Shown here in pieces: positions 38,730-47,512 of a DNA stretch of 64,000 nt. A program made the position numbers and the translations under genes. Within the stretch, counting starts at the first letter, position 1, and every line of letters begins with the position of its first letter. Source of the DNA: Xanthomonas sp. DAR 80977 (GTDB lineage Bacteria > Pseudomonadota > Gammaproteobacteria > Xanthomonadales > Xanthomonadaceae); NCBI RefSeq assembly GCF_041240605.1, contig NZ_CP162487.1:2053001-2117000 (forward strand), read 5' to 3'. A model generated the notes under the pieces. That model saw only the letters and a list, made by a program, of their open reading frames with translations, did no database searches and was not told the origin of the DNA.

Positions 38730-39854
38730 ATGAAGCTGCGAATGCTCACCCTTTCCCTTTCCGCGGCGCTGCTCGCCTCCTGTGGCGGTTCCGGCGGCGG
38801 CGAGGGCGGCAAGCCCGCGGCGGGCGAGGACCAGGTCCTCAACGTCTACAACTATTCGGACTACATCGCCGAGAACACCGTGCCCGCGTTCGAGAAGGCC
38901 AGCGGGGTCAAGGTCACCTACGACGTGTTCGACAGCGACGAGATGGTCGAGACCAAGCTGCTGGCCGGCGGCAGCGGCTACGACGTGGTGGTGCCGACGC
39001 TGAACTTCTTCGGCCGGCAGATCCAGGCCGGCGTGTTCCTGCCGCTGGACAAGAGCAAGATCCCGAACCTGGCCAACCTGGACCCGGAGATCATGCAGCG
39101 CATCGCGCAGCAGGATCCGGGCAACAAGTACGGCGTGCCGTACATGGTCGGCACCACCGGCATCGGCTACAACGTGGACAAGGTCAAGGCCGCGTTCGGC
39201 AGCACCGACATCGCCAACAGCTGGGACCTGGTGTTCAAGCCGGAGAACATCGCCAAGCTCAAGGACTGCGGCGTCACCATCCTCGACACGCCGTCGGACC
39301 TGATCCCGATCGCGCTGCACTACCAGGGCGAGGATCCGCACACCACCGACAGCGCCAAGATCGAGAAGGCCGCCGCGCTGATCAAGACCATCCGCCCGTA
39401 CGTGCAGAACTTCCACTCCTCGCAGTACGTGACCTCGCTGGCCAACGGCAGCACCTGCCTGGCGGTGGGCTGGTCCGGCGACATCATCCAGGCGCGCGAC
39501 CGCGCCGAGGAGGCCAAGAACGGCGTGAAAGTGGCCTATTCGATCCCCAAGGAAGGCGCGCCGCAGTGGTTCGACATGCTGGCGATCCCGAAGGACGCCA
39601 AGCATCCGGAGAACGCCTACAAGTTCATCAACTACCTGTTGACCCCGGACGTGGCCGCGGCCAACAGCAACTTCATCCACTACGCCAATCCGGTGCCGAA
39701 GGCGACGCCGCTGGTGGATGCGGCGATCCGCAACGATCCGACCATCTACCCGCCGCCGGAGGTGGCGGCGAAGATGTTCACCTATTCGATCAACCCGCCC
39801 GAGGTGGACAAGCTGTACACCCGCCTGTGGACGGAGATCAAGACCGGCCGCTGA
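38730..39854 (+). CDS. potF: polyamine ABC transporter substrate-binding lipoprotein, copy 1
   Basis: 374 residues. Lipoprotein signal MKLRMLTLSLSAALLASCGG with lipid-anchored C18 (lipobox LLASC), so the protein is held on the periplasmic side. The mature part is a PotD/PotF binding protein: LNVYNYSDYIAENTVPAFEK, VTYDVFDSDEMVETKLLAGG, GYDVVVPTLNFFGRQIQAGV, and VGTTGIGYNVDKVK. Putrescine or a related polyamine is the likely ligand. GGAG lies 7 bp before the ATG at 38730; an upstream ATG at 38709 would bury the signal peptide. The second copy follows after 160 bp; permease and ATPase genes come only after 46.3 kb. Confidence 0.92.
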   Translation: MKLRMLTLSLSAALLASCGGSGGGEGGKPAAGEDQVLNVYNYSDYIAENTVPAFEKASGVKVTYDVFDSDEMVETKLLAGGSGYDVVVPTLNFFGRQIQAGVFLPLDKSKIPNLANLDPEIMQRIAQQDPGNKYGVPYMVGTTGIGYNVDKVKAAFGSTDIANSWDLVFKPENIAKLKDCGVTILDTPSDLIPIALHYQGEDPHTTDSAKIEKAAALIKTIRPYVQNFHSSQYVTSLANGSTCLAVGWSGDIIQARDRAEEAKNGVKVAYSIPKEGAPQWFDMLAIPKDAKHPENAYKFINYLLTPDVAAANSNFIHYANPVPKATPLVDAAIRNDPTIYPPPEVAAKMFTYSINPPEVDKLYTRLWTEIKTGR

Positions 39855-40014
39855 GCCGGTCGCGTCCGTGGTCCATGGCGCGGCGCGGCGGCGCGGCGCC
39901 TGCACGCAGTACGGCCGCGCAGCGCGCGGCCGCCAAAGGGGAGGACCACCGGGACGCCCGCCAGCGCGGCGTCCCGCCAACCGCTGCCCGCAACGGGCGG
40001 CATGGGAGACGACG

Positions 40015-41142
40015 ATGAAGCGGCGAGCGATAGCGGTGATGGGGGCGGTGCTGTGCCTGGCGGGCTGCGGCGGATCGGGCCGGCAGGACGGCGCGGCGGC
40101 GGCGGGCGGCGGCGATGCCAAGCAATTGAACGTGTACAACTGGTCGGACTACATCGCCGAAGGCACCGTGCCCGGCTTCGAGCGGCACAGCGGCGTCCAC
40201 GTCACCTACGACGTGTTCGACAGCAACGAGGTGCTGGAAGCCAAGCTGCTGGCCGGGGGCAGCGGCTACGACGTGGTGGTGCCGTCGCTGAGTTTCCTCG
40301 GCCGGCAGATCCAGGCCGGCGTGTTCCTGCCGCTGGACAAGAGCAAGATCCCCAACCTGGCCAATCTGGACCCGGCGATGATGCAGCGCATCGCCCAGCA
40401 GGATCCGGGCAACACCTACGCGGTGCCGTACCTGTGGGGCACCACCGGCATCGGCTACAACGTCGACAAGATCCAGGCCGCGTTCGGCACCACCGACGTG
40501 GTCGACAGCTGGGACCTGGTGTTCAAGCCGGAGAACCTGGCCAAGCTCAAGGACTGCGGCGTGACCTTCCTGGACACCGCCTCGGAGATCGTGCCGACCG
40601 TGCTGCACTACCTGGGCGAGGACCCGAACAGCACCGACCCGAAGGTGATCGAGAAGGCCGCGGCCAAGCTCAAGGAAATCCGCCCCTACATCCAGAACTT
40701 CCACTCCTCGCAGTACATCGATGCGCTGGCCAAGGGCAGCACCTGCCTGGTGGTGGGCTGGTCGGGCGACATCCTGCAGGCGCGCGACCGCGCCGAGGAG
40801 GCCAAGAACGGCGTGCACATCGCCTACTCGATCCCGAAGGAAGGCGCGCTGCAGTTCTTCGACATGCTGGCGATCCCGAAAGACGCCAAGCATCCGGAGA
40901 GCGCCTACCAGTTCATCAACTACCTGCTGACCCCGGAAGTGGCCGCGGCCAACACCAACTTCGTCAGCTATCCGAACGCGGTGCCCAAGTCGCTGCCGCT
41001 GATCGACGCGGCGATCAGCGGCGACCGCACCATCTACCCGCCGGCCGAGGTGCAGGCCAAGCTGTTCGCGCTGGCGGTGATGCCGCCGGAGGTGGACCGC
41101 CAGTACACGCGGCTGTGGACCGAACTGAAGACCGGACGCTGA
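40015..41142 (+). CDS. potF: polyamine ABC transporter substrate-binding lipoprotein, copy 2
   Basis: 375 residues, tandem paralogue of the preceding gene with most blocks shared (FLPLDKSKIPNLANLDP, TTGIGYNVDK, VGWSGDI.QARDRAEEAKNG, LAIPKDAKHPE). Lipobox LAGC with C18. It differs at likely pocket positions: VYNWSDYIAEGT instead of VYNYSDYIAENT, YLWGTTGIG instead of YMVGTTGIG, and LQFFDMLAI instead of PQWFDMLAI. These aromatic exchanges suggest a changed polyamine preference, for example spermidine against putrescine (inference). GGGAGA lies before the ATG at 40015. It is followed by a 223-bp tandem repeat that probably ends the transcript. Confidence 0.92.
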   Translation: MKRRAIAVMGAVLCLAGCGGSGRQDGAAAAGGGDAKQLNVYNWSDYIAEGTVPGFERHSGVHVTYDVFDSNEVLEAKLLAGGSGYDVVVPSLSFLGRQIQAGVFLPLDKSKIPNLANLDPAMMQRIAQQDPGNTYAVPYLWGTTGIGYNVDKIQAAFGTTDVVDSWDLVFKPENLAKLKDCGVTFLDTASEIVPTVLHYLGEDPNSTDPKVIEKAAAKLKEIRPYIQNFHSSQYIDALAKGSTCLVVGWSGDILQARDRAEEAKNGVHIAYSIPKEGALQFFDMLAIPKDAKHPESAYQFINYLLTPEVAAANTNFVSYPNAVPKSLPLIDAAISGDRTIYPPAEVQAKLFALAVMPPEVDRQYTRLWTELKTGR

Positions 41143-41160
41143 GCGGCGCCGCAGCAGACG

Positions 41161-41652
41161 ATTCCCCTCTCCCGGCGGGAGAGGGGCAGGGGTGAGGGTA
41201 CGGCGGCGCAGGGGAGTGGAAGGCACGCAGGAGCACGCCGTTGCCGTCCGCAAGTCCGCGCGGTTGGATGGCGCGGCGGTTTGCCGTACCCCCATCCGCC
41301 CTTCGGGCACCTTCCTCCGCAGGGGGGAAGGGAGCAGCGCTTTTGCAACCGTCCAATCGTGCCGAGCAGCGAACGCCGCCATGATTCCCCTCTCCCGGCG
41401 AGAGAGGGGCAGGGGTGAGGGTACGGCGAGGCTGGGGAGTGGAAGGCACGCAGAAGCACGCCGTCGCCATCCGCAAGTCCGCGCGGTTGGATGGCGCGGC
41501 GGTTTGCCGTACCCCCATCCGCCCTTCGGGCACCTTCCCCCGCAGGGGGGAAGGGAGCAGCGCTTTTGCAACCGTCCAATCGTGCCGCGCAGCGAACGCC
41601 GCCATGATTCCCCTCTCCCCACGGGAGAGGGGCAGGGGTGAGGGTACGGCGC
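41161..41652. repeat. tandem repeat, 223-bp unit, about 2.2 copies, each with a hairpin
   Basis: Copies at 41161-41383 and 41384-41606, and a partial third from 41607 to about 41652. Each begins ATTCCCCTCTCCC and folds into CCCCTCTCCC / GGGAGAGGGG (41164-41186, 41387-41409, 41610-41632), a known enterobacterial/xanthomonad type of intergenic hairpin followed by CAGGGGTGAGGGTAC. The two full copies differ at only a few bases. The rest of the gap before the efflux operon (41653-41937) has no gene that I can support; promoter signals for emrA should lie near 41800-41880. Confidence 0.88.
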
Positions 41653-41937
41653 AGGCGGAAAGTTCGAACAGCACGCCATACCCGGTGCGCCAGGCTGCAA
41701 GCCATCGGCCGCCGCGAAGGCGAGGGGAGAGGAGTGCCACCGGCGACGGGCGGACGCGCGTAGGCGCCTGAACGCCGCCGCCGACCGGCGCTCACACAAT
41801 CTGGACCCGCCAGTACAGATACTTGTAGAGTCGCCGTACGCTTCCGTCTGGTGAATGCGCGCCAGGCAGCGCGTTCCTGTCCCTGCACCGTCAGGCGCAC
41901 AGGCGACGATGGTCCTCCACCCCCAGGAACCTGCGAC

Positions 41938-43152
41938 TTGAGCACCCACGACCCAGATCCCACGCAGACGCAACGGCAGGCGAGTTCGGACGATGCGCGG
42001 GCCGCGCCGGCCCAGGACGCTGGCAAGGACGACGCCAAGCAAGCCGACAAGCCGTCGCCGCTGAAGAATCCCAAGGTGAAATGGACCCTGCTGCTGATCG
42101 GCCTGGTCGTGCTGATCGCGCTGGTGGCATGGCTGGTCTACTACCTGACCACCGGCCGCTACCTGCAGGAAACCAACAACGCCTACCTGCAGGCCGATTC
42201 GGTGGCGGTGGCGCCGCGGGTCAACGGCTACGTGACCGCGGTGTACGTCGGCGACAACCAGACGGTCAAGGCCGGGCAGCCGCTGCTGCAGATCGACGAG
42301 CGCACCTATCGCGCTACCCAGCAGCAGGCGCAGGCGGTGGTCGCCGTGCGCCAGGCCGACATCGCCGCCGCCGAGGCCGGGCTGCAGGCGCAGCGCGCCA
42401 CGCTGCTGCAGGCGCGCACCCAGGTCACCGCGGCCGCGGCCAGCCTGCGCTTCGCCCAGGGCGAGGCCAAGCGCTTCGCGCCGCTGGCCGCGTCCGGCGC
42501 CGACACCCACGAGCACTACGAGAGCATCGTCCACGACCGCGACCGCGCGCAGGCCCAGTACGACGCGGCCAAGGCCCAGGTCGTGGCCGCCGAAAGCCAG
42601 GTGCAGGGCGCCAGCGCGCAGCTCGACCAGGCCCGCGCCGGGTTGCAGCAGGCGCAGGCCGACGCCGACCAGGCCGAGGTGGCGATGGAGGACACGCGGT
42701 TGACCGCGCGCATCGACGGCCGCATCGGCGACAAGACCGTGCAGGTCGGCCAGTTCGTCGCCGCCGGCACCCGGCTGATGAGCGTGGTGCCGGTCGATGC
42801 GCTGTACCTGAGCGCCAATTTCAAGGAAACCCAGGTCGGGCTGATGCGGCCCGGACAGCCGGCGCGGATCGAGGTCGATGCGCTGTCGGGTGTCGAGCTG
42901 GACGGCGTGGTCGAGAGCATCGCGCCGGGCACCGGCTCGCAGTTCGCGCTGCTGCCGCCGGAGAACGCCACCGGCAACTTCACCAAGGTGGTGCAGCGGG
43001 TGCCGGTGCGGATCCGCCTGAAGGCCGGCGCGGAGGCGCGCAAGGTGCTGGTGCCGGGCATGTCGGTGACGGTCACGGTGGACACGCGCGCGGCCAAGGA
43101 CGTCAAGGACCGCGTGCAGCAGGAAAGCAAGCAGGGCGAGGGCCGGCCGTGA
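41938..43152 (+). CDS. emrA: membrane fusion protein, EmrA/HlyD family
   Basis: 404 residues. A charged Gln/Asp-rich cytosolic head, one membrane helix (LLLIGLVVLIALVAWLVYYL, about residues 51-70), then NNAYLQADSVAVAPRVNGYV (lipoyl half 1, typical EmrA), a long helical hairpin rich in Ala/Gln (about 125-235), DTRLTARIDGRIGDKTVQVGQFV (lipoyl half 2) and a beta-barrel with LSANFKETQVGLMRPGQP. It links an inner-membrane DHA2 exporter to an outer-membrane channel. The start is uncertain: TTG at 41938 has AGGA about 10 bp upstream and gives a normal length; an ATG at 41851 would add 29 unlikely residues. emrB overlaps its stop (GTGA). Confidence 0.88.
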   Translation: MSTHDPDPTQTQRQASSDDARAAPAQDAGKDDAKQADKPSPLKNPKVKWTLLLIGLVVLIALVAWLVYYLTTGRYLQETNNAYLQADSVAVAPRVNGYVTAVYVGDNQTVKAGQPLLQIDERTYRATQQQAQAVVAVRQADIAAAEAGLQAQRATLLQARTQVTAAAASLRFAQGEAKRFAPLAASGADTHEHYESIVHDRDRAQAQYDAAKAQVVAAESQVQGASAQLDQARAGLQQAQADADQAEVAMEDTRLTARIDGRIGDKTVQVGQFVAAGTRLMSVVPVDALYLSANFKETQVGLMRPGQPARIEVDALSGVELDGVVESIAPGTGSQFALLPPENATGNFTKVVQRVPVRIRLKAGAEARKVLVPGMSVTVTVDTRAAKDVKDRVQQESKQGEGRP

Positions 43153-44732
43153 GCGAGGCCGCCGCTGCCCCGGCGGCGGGCGCCGGCGCGCAGCAGAAGG
43201 CCGACGCCGGGGCGTGGCTGGCGGTCGCCGCCGGCACCATCGGCTCGTTCATGGCGACGCTGGACATCTCCATCGTCAACGCGGCGTTGCCGACCATCCA
43301 GGGCGAGGTCGGCGCCAGCGGCACCGAGGGCACCTGGATCTCCACCGCCTACCTGGTCGCCGAGATCGTGATGATCCCGCTGACCGGCTGGTTCGTGCGC
43401 ACCCTGGGGCTGCGCAATTTCCTGCTGATCTGCGCGCTGCTGTTCACCTTCTTCTCGGTGGTGTGCGGGCTGTCCAACAGCCTGACCATGATGATCCTCG
43501 GCCGCGTCGGCCAGGGTTTCGCCGGCGGCGCGCTGATTCCCACCGCATTGACCATCGTCGCCACGCGGCTGCCGCCGGCGCAGCAGACCATGGGCACCGC
43601 GCTGTTCGGCATGACCGTGATCCTGGGGCCGGTGATCGGGCCGCTGCTCGGCGGCTGGCTCACCGAGAACGTCAGCTGGCACTACGCGTTCTTCATCAAC
43701 GTGCCGATCTGCGCCGGGCTGGTGGCGCTGCTGCTGCTCGGCCTGCCGCACGAGCGGATGAACCTGCGCGGGCTGCTCGACGCCGACTGGCTCGGCATCT
43801 TCGGCCTCACCGCCGGGCTCGGCGCGCTGACCGTGGTGCTGGAGGAAGGGCAGCGCGAGCGCTGGTTCGAGTCCTCGGAGATCGTGCTGCTGAGCCTGCT
43901 CTCGGCGCTGGGCTTCGTCGCCCTGGTCGCCTCGCAGTTCTTCAGCCGGCAGCCGGTGATCCGCCTGTCGATCCTGCTGCAGCGCAGTTTCGGCGCGGTG
44001 TTCGTGATGGTGATGGCGGTGGGCATGATCCTGTTCGGGGTCATGTACATGATCCCGCAGTTCCTGGCCACGATCTCCGGCTACAACACCGAGCAGTCCG
44101 GCTACGTGGTGCTGCTGTCCGGCGTGCCGACGGTGCTGCTGATGCCGTTGATGCCGAAGATGCTGATGAGCGTGGACGTGCGCATGCTGGTGATCGGCGG
44201 GTTGAGCTGTTTCGCCGTGGCCTGCTTCGTCAACATGAACCTCAGCGCCGATTCGGTGGGCATGCATTTCGTGGTCGGCCAGTTGCTGCAGGGCTGTGGC
44301 CTGGCGCTGGCGATGATGTCGCTGAACCAGGCGGCGATCTCCTCGGTGCCGCCGGAACTGGCCGGCGACGCCTCCGGGCTGTTCAACGCCGCGCGCAACA
44401 TGGGCGGCTCGATCGGGCTGGCGCTGATCTCCACCTTCCAGGAGCGGCGCATGGTGTTCCACACGCAGATGATCGGCAGCGGCACCAGCGCCAATTCGCC
44501 GCTGGCGCAGGACTACGTGCACGGCCTGGCCGCGCAGCTGCAGTCGGTGACCGGCGCCGGCGCGGCGATGCAGTCGGTGGCGCAGCTGGCGCGGATGGTG
44601 CAGCAGCAGGCGCTGGTGATGACCTACAACGACTTGTTCTGGATCTTCGGGGTGATCGTGGTGTGCACGATCCCGCTGGCGTTCCTGCTCAAACCGCTGC
44701 CCAAGGGCGGCGCTCCGCTCGCGATGCATTGA
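43149..44732 (+). CDS. emrB: DHA2-family multidrug exporter, EmrB/QacA type
   Basis: 527 residues with 14 predicted helices. Family motifs: GSFMATLDISIVNAALPTIQG (motif D1 at helix 1), GTEGTWISTAYLVAEIVMIPL, RVGQGFAGGALIPTALTIV, the motif C-like MTVILGPVIGPLLGGWLTEN, and WHYAFFINVPI. It is the proton-driven pump of a tripartite system exporting hydrophobic or cationic compounds from the cytoplasm or inner leaflet. GTG start at 43149 overlaps the emrA stop by 4 bp. The outer-membrane factor follows after 7 bp, so the three genes are one operon. Substrates cannot be told; polyamines or plant phenolics are reasonable guesses. Confidence 0.92.
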   Translation: MSEAAAAPAAGAGAQQKADAGAWLAVAAGTIGSFMATLDISIVNAALPTIQGEVGASGTEGTWISTAYLVAEIVMIPLTGWFVRTLGLRNFLLICALLFTFFSVVCGLSNSLTMMILGRVGQGFAGGALIPTALTIVATRLPPAQQTMGTALFGMTVILGPVIGPLLGGWLTENVSWHYAFFINVPICAGLVALLLLGLPHERMNLRGLLDADWLGIFGLTAGLGALTVVLEEGQRERWFESSEIVLLSLLSALGFVALVASQFFSRQPVIRLSILLQRSFGAVFVMVMAVGMILFGVMYMIPQFLATISGYNTEQSGYVVLLSGVPTVLLMPLMPKMLMSVDVRMLVIGGLSCFAVACFVNMNLSADSVGMHFVVGQLLQGCGLALAMMSLNQAAISSVPPELAGDASGLFNAARNMGGSIGLALISTFQERRMVFHTQMIGSGTSANSPLAQDYVHGLAAQLQSVTGAGAAMQSVAQLARMVQQQALVMTYNDLFWIFGVIVVCTIPLAFLLKPLPKGGAPLAMH

Positions 44733-44739
44733 GGATTCC

Positions 44740-46236
44740 ATGGCCCAGCGCTTTTCCCGTGTGCTCGTCCCCGCCGCGCTGCCGCTGCTGCTGTCGGCCT
44801 GCGTGCTCGGCCCGAACTACGTGAAGCCGCCGCCGGTGGCCGAGGCCGCGCAGGCGCAGCCGCAACTGCATCGCGCCGATGCGGACGCCGCCGCGGCCGG
44901 GGTGGTGCCGGCCGCGCCGCCGCAGCGCTGGTGGGAGGCGTTGCAGGACCCGCAGTTGAACGCGCTGGTCGAACAGGCGCTGCAGAACAGCCCGAACCTG
45001 CGCGCGGCGCAGGCCAAGCTGCGCGCCTCGCGCGCGCTGGTGCAGCAGCGCCATGCCGAGCAGTTGCCCAGCGTCGGCGCCAACGCCGCCTATCTCAACG
45101 CCAGGGCGCCGGATGCGCTGGTCGACGGCCTGGGCAGCGTCGCCGCCGGCAGCGGCCAGCAGCTGTCCATCGACCCGCACGCGCAGCTGTACAACGTCGG
45201 CTTCGATGCCAGCTGGGAGCTGGACTTCTTCGGCCGCCGCCGCCGCGCCAGCGAAGGCGCGCTGGCCGACGCACAGGCCGACGAGGCCGACCTGGCCGAC
45301 ACCCAGGTGCAGCTCGCCGCCGAAGTGGGCCAGGCCTACCTGGGCTATCGCGGCACCCGCGAGCGCATCGCCATCGCCGAGCGCAATCTGGACGCGGCGC
45401 GGCAGACCCTGCAACTGACCCGGCAGCGCCGCGAGCGCGGCGCCGATGCCGACCTGCAGGTGGAGCGCGCGCAGGCGCAGCTGCAACAGCAGGAGGCGGT
45501 GTTGCCGGACCTGCAGGCGCAGGCGAAGGAGGCGCTGGACCAGCTGGCGCTGATGATCGGCCGCGAGCCGGGCGCGCTCGACGCCGCGCTGGCCGCGGAC
45601 CGGCCGCTGCCGACGCTGCCGGCGGTGGTGCCGGTGGACGATGCGGGATCGCTGATCCGCCGCCGCCCGGACGTGCGCCGCGCCGAGCGCCAGCTGGCGT
45701 CCTCCTCGGCGCAGATCGGGCAGGCGCTGAGCGCGTATTTCCCGCAGGTCACCCTGCTCGGCAACATCGGCATGGCCGCGACCTCGCCGGGCGACCTCGG
45801 CAGCGATGCGATCAACAGCGTGGTGGCGCCGTTCCTGCGCTGGTCGATCTTCGATTTCGGCGCGACCAGGGCCAAGGTCGAACAGGCCCGCGCCGGCAAC
45901 GCCGCGCGCCTGGCCGCCTACGAAGGCACCGTGCTGGCGGCGCTGCAGGACGCCAACAGCGCGCTGGCGCGGTTCGGCGCTGCCCGCCAGCAGGCGCTGG
46001 CCGCGGCCAAGGCCCAAGCCTCGGCGGACCGTTCCGCGGCCTTGCTGCAGCAGCGCTATGCGGCCGGCGCCTCGTCGCTGATCGATGCGCTGGACGTGCA
46101 GCGCCAGCAGGCCTCGGCGCAGGACAGTGCGGTGCAGGCGCGGACCCAGGTGCTGCTGCGCTACGTGGCGCTGCAGAAGAGCCTGGGCCTGGGCTGGGCG
46201 CCGCCGCCGGTGCAGACGCCGACACAGACGCAATAA
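44740..46236 (+). CDS. outer-membrane efflux lipoprotein, NodT/OprM family
   Basis: 498 residues. Lipoprotein signal with lipobox LLLSAC (C21), then LGPNYVKPPP and RWWEALQDPQLNALVEQALQNSPNL, the NodT/RND outer-membrane factor opening. Two TolC-type repeats follow: LRAAQAKLRASRALVQQRHAEQLP and RRRPDVRRAERQLASSSAQIGQALSAYFP, with LRWSIFDFGATRAKVEQARAGN in the second. It forms a trimeric channel across the outer membrane and periplasm. It is co-transcribed with emrA and emrB (7-bp gap) and provides the exit duct of that pump. It ends 115 bp before potG. Confidence 0.92.
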   Translation: MAQRFSRVLVPAALPLLLSACVLGPNYVKPPPVAEAAQAQPQLHRADADAAAAGVVPAAPPQRWWEALQDPQLNALVEQALQNSPNLRAAQAKLRASRALVQQRHAEQLPSVGANAAYLNARAPDALVDGLGSVAAGSGQQLSIDPHAQLYNVGFDASWELDFFGRRRRASEGALADAQADEADLADTQVQLAAEVGQAYLGYRGTRERIAIAERNLDAARQTLQLTRQRRERGADADLQVERAQAQLQQQEAVLPDLQAQAKEALDQLALMIGREPGALDAALAADRPLPTLPAVVPVDDAGSLIRRRPDVRRAERQLASSSAQIGQALSAYFPQVTLLGNIGMAATSPGDLGSDAINSVVAPFLRWSIFDFGATRAKVEQARAGNAARLAAYEGTVLAALQDANSALARFGAARQQALAAAKAQASADRSAALLQQRYAAGASSLIDALDVQRQQASAQDSAVQARTQVLLRYVALQKSLGLGWAPPPVQTPTQTQ

Positions 46237-46351
46237 ACCCCCGCGCCGCGGTATCGCCGATGCGGCGGCCGCGGCTACACTGGGGACGGCCGCGCACGTC
46301 CCGGCAGCATCGGCGAACCTGCGCGGCGGCGTCTTCCACGGGGAGCACTAG

Positions 46352-47512
46352 ATGGCGTTGAGCGAAGCGAGATCCGATCTTCCGCCGATGGCGATCGCGG
46401 CCGCCGCGGCGCCGCCGGCCAAGGGCAGCGGCTACCTGTCCATCGCCGGCCTGCGCAAGGAGTTCGACGGCTTCGTCGCGCTCGACGACGTCGACCTGGA
46501 CATCCGCAAGGGCGAGATCTTCGCGCTGCTCGGCGGCTCGGGCAGCGGCAAGTCCACGCTGCTGCGCTGCCTGGGCGGGTTCGAGCAACCCAGCCGCGGC
46601 CGCATCGTGCTCGACGGCCAGCCGCTGGACGGCCTGCCGCCGTACGAGCGCCCGCTCAACATGATGTTCCAGTCCTATGCGCTGTTCCCGCACATGTCGG
46701 TGGAACAGAACATCGCCTTCGGGCTGAAGCAGGACGGCCTGTCGCGCGCGGCCATCGCCACCCGCGTGGGCGAGATGCTGGAGCTGGTGCAACTGGGCAA
46801 GCTCGGCAAGCGCAAGCCGCACCAGCTCTCCGGCGGCCAGCAGCAGCGCGTGGCGCTGGCGCGCTCGCTGGCCAAGGGGCCGAAGCTGCTGTTGCTGGAC
46901 GAGCCGATGGGCGCGCTGGACAAGAAGCTGCGCTCGCAGATGCAGCTGGAGCTGGTCAACATCATCGAGACTTCCGGGGTGACCTGCGTGATGGTCACCC
47001 ACGACCAGGAGGAGGCGATGACCATGGCCACCCGCATCGCGCTGATGGATGCCGGCTGGATCCAGCAGGTCGGCACCCCGGACGAGATCTACGAGCAGCC
47101 GGCCAACCGCTTCGCCGCCGAGTTCATCGGCTCGGTCAACCTGATCGACGCGGTCATCGACGAGGACCTGCCGGACTACGTGACCCTGCGCGCCGGCGCC
47201 TTCGCCGACAGCATCTACGTCGGCCACGGCATCACCGGCATCACCGGGCAGCCGGTGTCGTTCGCGGTGCGCCCGGAGAAGCTCGGCATCGGCAAGGACG
47301 CGCCGGCGCAGGCGCACAACAAGGCGCAGGGCACGATCGAGGACATCGCCTACTTCGGCAGCCATTCGGTCTACCACGTGCGCCTGCCCAGCGGCGTCAA
47401 GCTGATGGCCAACTTCGCCAACCAGCAGCGCTGGGCCAGCGACAACCTGACCTGGGGCGATACGGTGTGGGTGTGGTGGGGCGAGAACGACGGCGTGGTG
47501 CTGACCGCATGA
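46352..47512 (+). CDS. potG: polyamine ABC transporter ATP-binding protein
   Basis: 386 residues, PotA/PotG type. Walker A GGSGSGKST at about 61-69, PHMSVEQNIAFGLKQDG (Q-loop neighbourhood after MMFQSYALFPHM), signature LSGGQQQRVALARSLAKGP at 159, Walker B LLLLDEP at 179, and H-loop MVTHDQEEAMT. The C-terminal TOBE domain (about 300-386) has SFAVRPEKL and a Trp-rich end DTVWVWWGENDG. It powers uptake with PotH and PotI. Placed 115 bp after the efflux operon and about 5.2 kb after the binding proteins. Upstream, GGCTACACTGGGGAC (46273-46287) contains a possible -10 (TACACT), so it may have its own promoter. GGGGAGC precedes the ATG. Confidence 0.93.
   Translation: MALSEARSDLPPMAIAAAAAPPAKGSGYLSIAGLRKEFDGFVALDDVDLDIRKGEIFALLGGSGSGKSTLLRCLGGFEQPSRGRIVLDGQPLDGLPPYERPLNMMFQSYALFPHMSVEQNIAFGLKQDGLSRAAIATRVGEMLELVQLGKLGKRKPHQLSGGQQQRVALARSLAKGPKLLLLDEPMGALDKKLRSQMQLELVNIIETSGVTCVMVTHDQEEAMTMATRIALMDAGWIQQVGTPDEIYEQPANRFAAEFIGSVNLIDAVIDEDLPDYVTLRAGAFADSIYVGHGITGITGQPVSFAVRPEKLGIGKDAPAQAHNKAQGTIEDIAYFGSHSVYHVRLPSGVKLMANFANQQRWASDNLTWGDTVWVWWGENDGVVLTA

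Noticed and set aside
41161..41652. Possible CRISPR array
   Set aside because: The unit is 223 bp with hairpin heads and near-identical content; there are no short direct repeats with unique spacers and no cas gene.
41814..41827. Palindrome TACAGATACTTGTA before emrA as an operator
   Set aside because: Only the outer four bases pair, it occurs once and no regulator gene is adjacent; not enough to call.
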